Shown here piece by piece: positions 25,401 to 34,599 of a stretch of 64,000 nucleotides of DNA. The notes beneath the pieces are model-generated. The model was not told the origin of the DNA and searched no databases. It was given only the letters and a program-made list of their open reading frames with translations. Location: positions 124,001 to 188,000 of the forward strand of contig JAJVDF010000453.1 in the NCBI GenBank assembly GCA_022410635.1, written 5' to 3'. Both the position numbers and the translations under genes were made by a program. The DNA comes from Tretioscincus oriximinensis. Taxonomy: Eukaryota > Chordata > Lepidosauria > Squamata > Gymnophthalmidae. Position 1 is the first letter of the stretch, and each line of letters begins with the position of its first letter.

Positions 25401-26670
25401 CCTGGAAACCCTAGTGTCGATCTGTATTTGATCTGATTGTGTTTGCCTTTCCTGATATAATAGAGAATAGAAATCTGCTAGGGCATTCCTTATAAAGCTA
25501 TCTCGGTTTAAGATATTGCCTCCGCTATCCTTTATTATATTAATCCTTTTTTTATCCTGCCTAGCTTTTAAGATTCTGGCCATTGTTTTCATACTTTGAG
25601 AGTCCCATGTTTGGAACTGGTTTTTAAAATAAACACATTTTTTTAACATTTGCGGTCTAGATTCTCTAAGTCTCTCCTCTTATTTTTTAGCGTGATTTTA
25701 ATAGCCCTCGACCTATTTTGCTTATATTCTGATTGCAAACTATCTATCTGGCTAAGTAAATTGTTTCTATAAGAGTTTCTTTGCCTCCAAGCCGTAATGT
25801 CTTGTTTTATACAATTCCCACATATGATGGCTTTGAAGGCATCCCACACCATTGATTCTGATGTGCCTTGATGCCTATTTAATTGAAAATAGGTAGTAAT
25901 CTGATTCTGGAGTTGAGATTTTANAGTGGGATTAGAGAAGGATTCAGGGTTAAACTTCCAAGTTCTTTCCTGGACAAAGCTCTGTAAAGTGAGACTTGTT
26001 TGTACCGGCGCATGGTCAGATAGCCATATCGGATGGGTAGTGACATCCTGTACCGGATATGCATTGCCTTGACGGACAAATAAATAGTCTAGACATGAGA
26101 ATGTTTGATACCACCCTGATAAGAAAGTATCATCATTTGAGAATCCCAGGGATTCATGAACGTTCCACAGGTTCCACTTTCGCATATTCAAGCGTCTCCT
26201 GTTTCTCCTATTGCTTCTGACTTGATATCTCTTGAAATCAAAATTGAAGTCTCCCCCCACTATCCAATTTCCCTGCACATCTCATTGCATTTTATTTGGA
26301 TGTTATTTACGAAATTTAATTGTCTAGTATTGGGGGCATAAAGGTTTAATATGGAGAGAAGTCTGCCCCCCACTTCAACATTAAGCATTATGTATCTACC
26401 TTCCCTATCTTTTTTAAGATTAATGACCTTCATATTCAAAAGTTTTTTAGCCAGAATAGCTACTCCTCGTGATCTGCTACTTCCCCGTGATTCCCCCAGC
26501 ACTTCCCATTCCCTATGTTTACATAATATGGATCCGTCATCTGGTTTGTGAGTTTCCTGAAGGAGAAGCAGGTCTGCCTTTCAATCAGTGATAAGCTTGT
26601 GTAGACGAAACCTTTTAACATCTGAATTTAGGCCATTGATATTGAGAGTAATAATGTTCAAGCTACCCAT
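22443..26670 (-). pseudogene. L1 ORF2 pseudogene (endonuclease, reverse transcriptase, Cys-rich end)
   Basis: The start is chosen at 26670, where MGSLNIITLNINGL opens the APE endonuclease domain, followed by LLLLQETHK. An in-frame TGA (26583-26581) replaces the usual Trp before KADLLLLQETH. The endonuclease continues with GGDFNF (26278-25643) and SDHAPV. Reverse transcriptase motifs include PILKKG, SYRPISL, GVKQGCPLSPLIF and YADDAL (24804-23956). The C-terminal CX3CX7HX4C cluster (near 22850-22905) is split by a frameshift. At least seven frame fragments show it cannot be expressed. It is the retrotransposition enzyme of the element. Confidence 0.95.
24582..25494. repeat. 449-bp duplication on both sides of an assembly gap, inside L1 ORF2
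   Basis: Copy 1 (24582-25030) and copy 2 (25046-25494) have equal length and differ at a few percent of positions. The gap of 15 N (25031-25045) separates them. Copy 1 carries a stop where copy 2 reads EAIKGFKLG, and copy 2 carries a stop where copy 1 reads SWRQS. Since the LINE runs on normally either side, one copy is probably a second haplotype. Confidence 0.9.
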
Positions 26671-27607
26671 TACCAGCTGGTAAGTCACTCATTTTGACCC
26701 TGCTCCCTATTTTCTTATAGATCTGATGCATTACCCTGTGTTCTCCTATTCTCCCCACTTTTCCCCATGAAAATATCCCCTCCCCCATACGAGAAGGAAA
26801 CTCGTGATTTCTATAAATCACCACCTTACCTGGGGACAGTTGCCTGCCTAGCCCAGTGGTTCTACCCTCAGTAGGGTCTATGAGAATCCTTATATTTAGC
26901 GGAAAAAATTAAATAAAGTATTGTATATTCATACTTAATATGTAAGAGTTCCTTCTCCGTAATGTTTCTCTTAATTCCCTCTGGATATTCTAAACTCATA
27001 CTCAGTTGATAAGGTATATACTCCAAATTGATATTCTGTACTCTAACTACATATTCCAGTGCTTATAATCAATATAAAATAAATTGAGATATCTTAATCA
27101 TGATATAGTGTTCTAATTTTTAAATTCATATTTAACGTATACACTTTATTTCCAAAAAATTATAATGTTAATTTATACCAAATATTCTATATTCATACAT
27201 AGTATTCTGAATTCATATTGTGCTCATCAAATCATGGTAAATATGTTATTCTACTCATATACCTTTACCAGTTATAAATAAAACAAACAAACAAACGAAA
27301 ACCTTAAGCACAGAATTATAGCCCTTTTCCAACTGAGCTGTATAGTATCAATATGATAGCTCATATTTAGTAATAAACTTAATTATTGATTTATACACAG
27401 TGGCTAAGTTAACTTAAATGTATGTGTATTCTTATTAAATTCACATGTTAAATTAGACTGCATTAACACCCAGACCTCATACATTTGACCTTTGATTGTT
27501 AAAGAGGCATTGCCTAGGAGCCAGATCTCATATCTTTACTGGCTCTTTTAAACAGTTTGAAAGATTTGAACTAGTTCCCCGGCTGCGCTCCAGAGCGTAG
27601 CATATAT
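26671..27607 (-). other. L1 inter-ORF region
   Basis: About 0.9 kb, very AT-rich, between ORF1 and ORF2 of the L1, with no open frame. It is longer than the short inter-ORF spacer of mammalian L1. An additional insertion here is possible, but I could not see its ends. Confidence 0.6.
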
Positions 27608-28659
27608 TTATTTTTGGGTCTCTTGCCTTTGGGGGTGGGGTGGGGTTGAGGACCTTAATAGCTGTATCTTCTCCTGTAGTTGTTTTATTTGTATGTCTAT
27701 TTCGGGTCCTTGCGGATCTTGTGTAAGATTTGCCTCCTGGGACACCCCAGCTCTTGCTCCATCTGGTGCCTTTAAATCCAAAATGTCTATATTGAGCAAA
27801 GTTAACAGGTTGAGCCCTTCCAAAATGGTGTGAATTCTATGTTCTGTTCCATCTTTAATCACCTGAATTGCAGTGGGATATACCCACCTGAATCTTATTG
27901 CCGATAGAGTTAGCTTCCAGGCTATGGGTTTCAACTTGTTTCTTGCCTGCAAGGTGGCTCTCGAGAGGTCTGCATATATGAATATTTTATGCTCCCCGTA
28001 ACACAGTCCTTGGGCCTCTCTGAGCTTTTTATAAATTTCATCCTGGACGAAGTCTGTTGAAAAAGCCATCTAAATATCCATCTGGGAGGCGCCCCCCCTG
28101 AATCCCCCCCTTCGTCCAGTGTATTCGTTCTAACCTGTCCAAATTAATATTAATCCTATTTAGAGCCATCCAGTTGAGCAAATCTTTGCGTAGGTCCGTA
28201 GCCCCAAAATTAGAGGGGAAACCTTTCAACCTAATGTTTTTTTCCCCTCGATCTATCCTCATTCCTTGCAAGGCTCTGTTTTAGTGCTAGCAGCTCCTCT
28301 TGAGTATCATCCAACACCGCTTCCATCGCTTTAAATTTGGCTGCATGGATCTGTACCTCCAGCTTGTTCTTCTCACACTGTTCGTTAGTTTTTTTTAAAT
28401 CCTCTTTTATATTTTTTGTATCATCTTTAACTTCATTTATGTCTTTGATAAGCTGGAAGATATTACGCTCCATATTTTTAATGGTTTCAAATATTGTAGA
28501 TAAGGTTACCTCCAGAGGGGTGTCTGCATCTGAGAGATCCGAGCCATTTCCAGACGCCATTTCAGACGTCAAAACAAAGTATCTCCTTTCAGAAGGGACC
28601 GAGGGAACTTCACCCCCAAACAGCGGTAGAAAGGCAGTCTTGAAGTCTTGTTTTTCCAC
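27608..28659 (-). pseudogene. L1 ORF1 pseudogene (RNA-binding chaperone)
   Basis: Three minus-strand pieces follow each other with frame changes. 28659-28231 is a coiled-coil-rich N-terminal half (heptads over NIKEDLKKTNEQCEKNKLEV). 28271-38 reads GEKNIRLKGFP, the start of the RRM. 28069-27608 reads KIFIYADLSRATLQARNKL and KLTLSAIRFRWVYPTAIQV, typical of the L1 ORF1p C-terminal domain. ORF1p binds the element's RNA as a trimer. Here it is broken by at least two frameshifts. Confidence 0.9.
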
Positions 28660-28747
28660 TATAAATTATCACTCCTACGGGCGAGATACAACCAGGCACG
28701 TCTAGTCCCAAAGTTGACGCATGCTCAGACCTCCTTTAGCATGTGAT

Positions 28748-29040
28748 GAGGATTTTTTAAGAATTTATGGCAGGCACCTAGAAGCCTGCCCTATATGCAC
28801 CAGCACTTTATCNTGCATATGAATGTTTTTATAAGAACTTATGGCAGTTCCCAGGACCCTACCCATATTGCAAAAGCGCTGCAGCATGCGCATGAGAATC
28901 TGTATGGGAATCTATAGCAGGCACTGTGGTGGCTGCCCTATTGTAACAGCACTCTAGCAATATATAAGAATTACTCCCCAAACTTACAGCAGGAGCCTGC
29001 CTTTCCCTGCACCAGCACTTTATTATATGGCTGAGAATTT
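28748..29040 (+). repeat. 75-bp satellite array (right part, beyond the L1)
   Basis: The same unit phrases continue directly after the L1's right target-site copy: AATTTATGGCAGGCACC, AAGCCTGCCCTATATGCACC, then AACTTATGGCAG. Three to four diverged units are recognisable before the pattern fades near 29040. Confidence 0.85.
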
Positions 29041-29254
29041 GCACATGTATTCCAGAGCATGATCGGAGGGGTAAAAACCCGGTGGTGTAAGAGATTCTCG
29101 GGTTGCTGGCACCATGTGAGATTGTGCCTTCTCCCCTTAACCCTAGCACATGAGTGCTTAGAAGGGGAATTCCAGGCATTTGCTAGAAAATTGGAAAATA
29201 TCAGCAATCAGAAAATTGCTGATTCTCACACTTTCATTGCTGCTCCATGTAATA

Positions 29255-29450
29255 ATAACGCCTTGATTTTGTCACCAAAGGGTGGTGCACATAGCCTTTG
29301 TTGCTTTCTCCACAACAAACACCCCATGAGGTCAGTGGGGTGACCGGCCCAAGGTCACCCAGCCAGCCCTCATGGATGAGTGTGGAATCGAACCGGCAGG
29401 CAAACCGGTAAGAGTCCAACCTCTAACTCTTGCACCAAAGTGGCTGCTGC
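29255..29450 (-). mobile_element. tRNA-derived SINE
   Basis: On the minus strand an A-box-like TTAGAGGTTGGACT is followed by a B-box-like GGTTCGATTCC and then by the phrase GGGCTGGCTGGGTGACCTTG seen in many reptilian tRNA SINEs. This is the RNA polymerase III promoter arrangement of a tRNA-derived SINE. The 3' end near 29255 is uncertain. Confidence 0.65.
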
Positions 29451-30120
29451 TCCATGTAGACTCGGAGCCGCCTCCCCCGCAGCCAGAAGGAGCGAGACTG
29501 CTCCTGTTACTATTTGGGGTGTGTGTGTGGATCAGCCGATCCACTCACCCAAACCCCAACTTTGCCATCTCGTTGGGCGGCCNGAGCTAGCTGCTCCGAA
29601 TATTCCGGAGGGGAGGGGGGGTCAATGGCAGACACCCCATGGTCCGCCTTCCCCCCCCGTGCCGCCGTCGCCCTTCCTATCCCAGGCTCACTGGAGCCTG
29701 GGTTAGGAGTTGCTCCAACCCCCCGGGACCCTCGGAGGTAAGCAAGTACACCGGTATTGGCCTACAAGTTGCTTGCTTACCTCCGGCCAGATGGTCCTGA
29801 TCGTCCAAAACGGCGGTGGCGTGCTTCTCAGCGGCGTCCTCCTCCTCCTCGGTGCAGACCACGCGGTCGGCTAAAAATAGCGACCACGTGGCCTTTGGCG
29901 GAGCACGAGAGACACAAGCTGTCTCTTGCGCGTCTCAAGGAGGAGGAAGTGGTGGCTGTCGGAGGGCTTTTAAGCCCTCCGTCACCAGGAAACCGCGTCA
30001 TCCTTTTGTGCCCGTTTCCGGGGCAGCGAATGGAAGCGGCTTCCTAGAGGGGTCTCCTCCTTCCCCCTCGGCAAATGCCTNCTCTGCCGTAGTCACGGCG
30101 GCAGCAGACTTATTGTGGAA
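29451..30120. repeat. GC-rich block including copy 1 of a dispersed GC-rich repeat
   Basis: From about 29928 to 30115 the sequence matches 32138-32332 in the same orientation. Shared phrases include CCCGTTTCCGGGGCAGCGA (GG to G in the other copy), GGCGGCTTCCTAGA-like and CCTCCTT...CCTCGGCAA. The left half (29451-29927) is also CpG-rich and carries a TATTCCGGAGG-like context, but has no second copy in the window. Family unknown. Frames here are GC artefacts. Confidence 0.6.
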
Positions 30121-30780
30121 ATTCTTTGGCTTTCCTTGTCTTTTGTTGTTTTCACTTTGAGGCTAACTGGAAGAATTATGCTTAAAACAGTATTTTCATT
30201 AACAATAATGAAGCCACAGCATACAAATTCACCTACATTCAAAATCTAGTAGATTACTGAAAATAAATTGCATGTTTTGTTTATGTTTCTTAGAATTTTA
30301 TAGAACAAATTTATATCCTCTAGCATGTAGATTTTACAGGTATTATTAGATACCTTCAGCAGGGAAATGAATTCTGTAATACTCCATTTTTGACTATGGT
30401 TTTCTTACAAGTTTTTTTTCCTTTGCATTTTTTTTCTCAGAAAATCAGAATATTGTGTTTTGAATGCTATCTTCTTATTACTCTTCTGTCACTTTTTCAG
30501 AAGTCACTGAACTGTAGGTTTCTATACTAGTTAACTATGTGTTTGATGTGCATTTCCATCATTATAGGTCACTAGTATGGACATACAAATTACTATGTTT
30601 TTGCTTGGTCAGTTTTGTTAAGAGAAGCAACTTGAAGGTTTTCTTTTAAACCTTTGGACAAGAAACGTCTTTCTGCGGAATCTTGAGAAACCCTGACCTG
30701 TAATTTGTATTCAAAATGTTAAATGGATACATAATGCTAAAAAACTAAATAACAATTATTCGTGTCTGTTCTCTATGTAG

Positions 30781-30939
30781 GATGCTGCTATGGATGAGCA
30801 TAGTGAAAAGAATTTTTATGGATCTGATGATGAACAACAAGAGAAAAATAAGAAAATGAACAAGATCTACTCCATGGATCCTGATCACAGATTACTTATA
30901 CAAAATACAAAGCCATTGCTGCAAAGCCGGAATGCTGCT
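30781..30939 (+). CDS. AP3B1: AP3B1 coding exon 4 of the window (acidic loop, human about 263-314)
   Basis: 159 bases, 53 codons, phase 0 on both sides (CTATGTAG acceptor, GTAGGG donor). It begins with a variable acidic and lysine-rich stretch (DAAMDEHSEKNFYGSDDEQQ) and returns to the conserved SMDPDHRLLIQNTKPLLQSR. Human has 52 codons here, so this species carries one more, within a loop joining trunk helices. The donor reads GTAGGG rather than GTAAGT. The frame remains open for six more codons into the intron. Confidence 0.95.
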
Positions 30940-31012
30940 GTAGGGATTAATTAAACAAATATTTGTCTTGAAACCATATTGTTTGTTCAACAGTGAAAAG
31001 AATTGTGTAGGG

Positions 31013-31130
31013 ACACAGTGGTATAATGGTTAAGAGCTTTGGTCATTCAACAGGGATATTGGGAGTTCAAGACCCAAGAGCCGGCTGTAAGCTGCTCTGA
31101 GTCCCTAGAGCGAAGTATAAAAAATAGATG
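31013..31130 (+). mobile_element. tRNA-derived SINE, short copy
   Basis: GTGGTATAATGGTTAAGAGC (A box) is followed by a B-box-like GGGAGTTCAAGACCC, then CTGCTCTGAGTCCCT and GTATAAAAAATAGATGATGA, the usual tail of this SINE type with a small GAT microsatellite. The middle is shortened compared with the copy at 33810. Confidence 0.7.
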
Positions 31131-31384
31131 ATGATGATTGTTTTAATAGATCAGTGTTTCCTATTCACTTGCATTATCCTTGGAAGCCTTTTTCCATGAA
31201 CTGTGTCCTTCATATTAACAAAAATATATTTCAAATATTCTGCCTGGTTCATATCTCAGGTTGGGGATTACTACACTAGAGCTATAATCTCATCTGAATA
31301 AGATAAGCAACAGTAATGTGCTTGTTAAGTAATTTTAGAAAAAAATTCCTTCTGTTTATTTTTTTCTTCAAGCTATAACTTAGG

Positions 31385-31870
31385 ACTGATACCCTTACTG
31401 CTACTCAGTGCCACAAAATTGAGTTTGAGTTCCATTGGCTGCATGAACATGTGCTTGCCATTTTTGATCTGGCCTTTATAATAAGTCCTATCCAGGAGTC
31501 TCTTTTATCCTTCCAACCTGTCCATTGTCTTCCTCCTCTTCTGTTCCTCCTAGACTTATCAAGCAACATGGTTTTTTTTCTAGTTCTCCATTTGCTTGCA
31601 TCACATGCTTGATAATCATTGTCTCTAAGGAGCAATCTTGTTTTATTTGATCCAGGACTGATCCATTTATTTTTTTCTTGCAGTTCATGATATTTTAAGT
31701 AACCATTTCCACTTCCATTACTCAAGGTCTTCTACTTTCTCTTTCTTACTCTTTCACTGTCCAACTTTTGCAGTCATGCATCACAGCAGGAAAGCTAACT
31801 GCTTTAATNATTCTTGTCTTTGCAAGAAAATGTCCTTATCTTTCATGATTTTGTCAGATTTTGTCATGTT
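31385..31870 (-). mobile_element. RTE/BovB LINE fragment (ORF2 C-terminal region)
   Basis: Minus-strand translation in broken frames gives CMTAKVGQ for the BovB phrase YGCESWTVKK (nucleotides TGACTGCAAAAGTTGGACAG), preceded by KDIFLQRQ and followed downstream by RRNRRGGRQWTGWKD, comparable to the GRRRRGRQRMRWLDG region. The order is that of the C-terminal end of the BovB reverse transcriptase. It is an old, frame-shifted copy. Confidence 0.7.
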
Positions 31871-32137
31871 TTACTTCTTTAGGCTTATCTGTAGCAAATT
31901 GGCCAACTGTGTTCTTCCTCTTCATTGCCAGCTACAAATTTCTCAGGAGTACTGTTGACATTATTTTTAAATAATATTTAGCATAAATCCAAATTTCATC
32001 TTTCTCTTTCAAAATAAGTTCTAATAAGTATTCTTTAAGCTAACAAAATTGTGTTGGCTACAATTTAATTTCTTGCCTATTATTTCTTCAGTTTTTGTAA
32101 TAAGTTAAACAGATACAGGAACAATATGAATTCTTTC

Positions 32138-32332
32138 GCGCGTCCAGTGAAGAAGTGAGGAAATGGCGTCCGGCAGAGGGTTTTATATCCTCTGTCTCTA
32201 GGAAGCTGCTCCATCTCCTCGCACCCGTTTCCGGGCAGCGAGAAGGAGGCGGCTTCCTAGACCGTCTCCCTCCTTTCTCCTCGGCAACTTGCCGCGCCGC
32301 CGCAGTTGCGGCTGCAGCGGATTTCTTATCTT
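32138..32332 (+). repeat. dispersed GC-rich repeat, copy 2
   Basis: It matches about 29928-30115 across nearly its full length, including CCCGTTTCCGGG and GGCGGCTTCCTAGA. It stands out sharply from AT-rich flanks. Family unknown. It could be the 5' end of an unlisted retroelement. Confidence 0.6.
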
Positions 32333-33064
32333 ATTTTATGCAGTTCAAAATCTATATATAGCATAGATGCAGAGAAGTAGAATACAAAAACTGCTGTTTA
32401 TACATTACATAATCTTTCATCCATACAGATGAGAATTAAAGTGCCCAGTCATTTCTTCCTACAATACCCAAAATTATGTATATTATTTCTTCAACTTTTC
32501 TTTTTCCGGGGAAGAATTCTTTATATCAGTTCTAACTATTGACCATATATCCTTGGAGCTTTAGTCTGACCACACCATTAAGTCAGAATGTATTTTGGGA
32601 TATTTGATTCTCTTTCCTAATAGTTGAACACTGCCATTTGATTTAGAGGCCTCATCATCTGATACCATAAGATGTTTTAGTGATAAAGAGATACTTACAA
32701 TTTTCCTGGTATTGGTGCCAAAGTTATTTGCTACTGCTTTCAGATTTCCCCACACAGTGGAAGTTTGATTTTGGAGACACTACAGTCAAAGCTAAAAAGT
32801 CATTGTACTATCAATAACATACAAATTAAAACCTTATATAAATATGGAGTTATATAATGATTTTTTATGTTTTGAAGTTTCTAGTACAATGACACATTTT
32901 TGTGGTTTTTATTTAACGGTGCCTGTCATCATGCACATTGCATGCATCTTACAAACTTGATGTTCATTGTAGATTAACTGTTTACAGTTTCATTGAAGTT
33001 GAGAATTATGAGGGATCATGTATTTTTGTAACAATGTATGGTAAGAGTCTGAGAACTTTAAATA

Positions 33065-33172
33065 TAGAATCATAGCGTTGGAAGGGACCCCCAGGGTAAT
33101 CGGATCCAACCCCCTGCTCNATGCAGGATTCATTAAAAAATCCCAGAAAGCTGACTATCCAGTCTCTGTGTT
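33065..33172 (-). mobile_element. CR1 LINE 3' end fragment, subfamily A
   Basis: Reads AGAATCATAGCGTTGGAAGG and continues as in 8750-8850 (GATGCAGGATTCATTAAAAA, ATCCAGTCTCTG). Only the terminal hundred bases are kept. Confidence 0.85.
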
Positions 33173-33308
33173 TCTCTAAGCTTGATTAATTTAAAGATGT
33201 CCTTTTGTGGTAAACCTTTTTTTTGTGGTAAACCTTTTCTTAAGCAGATCATGGAAATAGTCTTGTGAATATTTTCTATTAAAATACTGTTTTAATTGTT
33301 ACTTGTAG

Positions 33309-33406
33309 GTTGTGATGGCAGTAGCCCAACTTTATTGGCACATAGCACCTAAATCAGAAGCTGGCATTGTTGCCAAATCATTGGTTCGTTTACTACGCAG
33401 TAACAG
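33309..33406 (+). CDS. AP3B1: AP3B1 coding exon 5 of the window (trunk, human about 315-347)
   Basis: 98 bases from a TTACTTGTAG acceptor in phase 0 to a GTAATT donor in phase 2. The translation starts [20 protein letters not shown] and ends SLVRLLRSN plus a split Arg. It encodes trunk helices of the beta subunit. Changes from human are Ala for Ser in WHIAPK and Val-Ala for Ile-Ser in GIVAK. The neighbouring exon 6 is only 1.1 kb away. Confidence 0.97.
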
Positions 33407-33439
33407 GTAATTGGTAATTTGATTTTTCGGAGTAGTTAC

Positions 33440-33703
33440 AAATGTTGGAATTCAAGATAGGATATTCTCTGTGGCAGCCCCTAGACTATGGAATGGCCTC
33501 CCCTGTGAGGTACATCTATTATCTCTGTGTGTATTCAGAAAATGCTTGAAGACACACCACTTTGGCCTGGCTTTTGGCTGAGAAAACTGCTGTCCCTTCC
33601 CTANTTTTAGATGTGACTGTTTTTAATAAGTTAACTGGATTTTCATTATTAACCACCCTGAGACCTTTGGGAACAGGGCAGTATAGAAATGTAAATAAAT
33701 AAA
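33440..33703 (+). mobile_element. L2-like LINE 3' end
   Basis: The segment CCCCTAGACTATGGAATGGC, CACTTTGGCCTGGCTTTTG and the terminal ACCACCCTGAGACCTTTGGG with GGGCAGTATAGAAATGTAAA and a TAAA tail fit the L2-type 3' end (a GGAATGGCCTCCC phrase and a CCGCCCTGAG...GCGGTATAAAAAT end). It is non-coding. Confidence 0.65.
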
Positions 33704-33809
33704 TGTGTGTCATGCCAAACTGACAGTTATTTTCTAATTTTTTTAATTTCAACTGAAAGATTTATACTGGTTGCTTTATTAACCACTGAATTCAGTCTGA
33801 ACTGAGCAA

Positions 33810-34110
33810 GTCCGGTGTTGTGGTTAGAGTGTCAAATTATCTGGAAGTTTACCAGTTCGATTTTGCACTCCTCCATGAAGCCAGCTGGGTGATCTTGGGC
33901 TAGTCAAAGTTCTTTGGTGTACTCTCAGCCTGGCATACTTCACAAGGTGTCTGTTGTAAAGAGAAGAACCGAAGGTTATGTAAGCTGCTTTGAGTCCCTT
34001 CCAAGTTGAAAAAAGTGGGATATAAAAAAATCACCTCTTCCTCCCCTCCTTCTTCTTATCCTTTCTTCTTCCTACTTCATCCTTCTTCCTTCTTTTCTTT
34101 TACCTTTAAA
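33810..34110 (+). mobile_element. tRNA-derived SINE with CT-rich tail
   Basis: A box GTGGTTAGAGTG, B box CCAGTTCGATTTTG, body with CAGCTGGGTGATCTTGGGCT, and the tail GCTGCTTTGAGTCCCTTCC and GTGGGATATAAAA. It is followed by 80 bases of pyrimidine-rich simple repeat (34033-34110). The orientation is the same as the gene. Confidence 0.8.
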
Positions 34111-34544
34111 GAATAAGGAATATCTTATTTTATATAAATCAGCCAGAAGGAAAACTTCTTACAATTCTACCACCTTGGAGGTTATGAGGAATAGGGGCCT
34201 CATAACTTCTTTTGTGGCCTTCAGGCTTTAAAATAGCTTCTCATTGAGGTATATCAGACAGAGATTTTATATGGCTTTGGTTATGTTTCTATAAATCTAC
34301 TGAGAAGAATTTTAAATCATTATTTTGTAAAGTATGTTTGAGGATGCAAGCTGGGTTTGAAATGACTGTATTTAATCCAGATAGTTGTTGAAAGTATAAT
34401 AATTTGTATGTTTATTTAAATCATGTTTTCTGGTGTGTAAATATTTATATAAAAACATTCTATATATTTACAGTTAGTATTCAGTACTTCTGTGGAAAGA
34501 AGCATAAATGTGATGGATATTAATCTTGTGATCTTGACTTTTAG

Positions 34545-34599
34545 GGAGGTGCAATACATAGTTCTCCAGAATATAGCTACAATGTCAATTCAACGCAAG
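34545..34599 (+). CDS. AP3B1: AP3B1 coding exon 6 of the window (trunk, human about 347-365)
   Basis: 55 bases after GACTTTTAG. The first base completes the Arg codon split with exon 5, then EVQYIVLQNIATMSIQRK is read and the exon leaves in phase 0 before GTATGA. This matches human exactly as I recall it. It is the shortest exon in the window and was found by its conserved sequence and frame. Confidence 0.97.

Larger units (their letters stand above)
22314..28733 (-). mobile_element. L1-clade LINE, nearly full length, inactivated
   Basis: Both ORFs and both ends are present. The 14-bp direct repeat CTTTAGCATGTGAT flanks it (22300-22313 and 28734-28747). The A-rich 3' tail is at about 22314-22330 (minus strand). 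A 3' UTR with a GGGT tract (22389-22413) follows ORF2. About 464 bases are an assembly duplication around the gap at 25031-25045, so the true length is near 5.95 kb. Stops and frameshifts occur in both ORFs. It inserted into the 75-bp satellite. Confidence 0.95.
7839..30780 (+). other. intron 3 of the window (about 23 kb, repeat-filled)
   Basis: By far the largest intron here. It contains a CR1 copy, a BovB fragment, a second CR1 fragment, a GC-rich block, diverged repeats with a 922-bp duplication, a Penelope-like fragment, a 75-bp satellite split by an L1, a SINE and a GC-rich dispersed repeat, all listed separately. The stretches 7839-8729, 9690-11084, 11311-13284 and 13917-14540 are AT-rich and show nothing I can name. 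Part of its length is artificial because of assembly duplications. Confidence 0.85.
30940..33308 (+). other. intron 4 of the window
   Basis: 2.4 kb. It contains a SINE fragment (31013-31130), a BovB fragment (31385-31870), the second copy of the GC-rich repeat (32138-32332) and a CR1 3' end (33065-33172). The stretch 32333-33064 shows nothing recognisable. It ends in TTACTTGTAG. Confidence 0.85.
33407..34544 (+). other. intron 5 of the window
   Basis: 1.1 kb. It holds an L2 3' end (33440-33703) and a SINE with a pyrimidine-rich tail (33810-34110). The remaining 430 bases are AT-rich with nothing recognisable. Confidence 0.85.

Noticed and set aside
29332..30160. Cluster of proline/serine-rich open frames
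   Set aside because: Same reason: GC-rich repeat and SINE sequence, multiple overlapping frames, no homology recognised.
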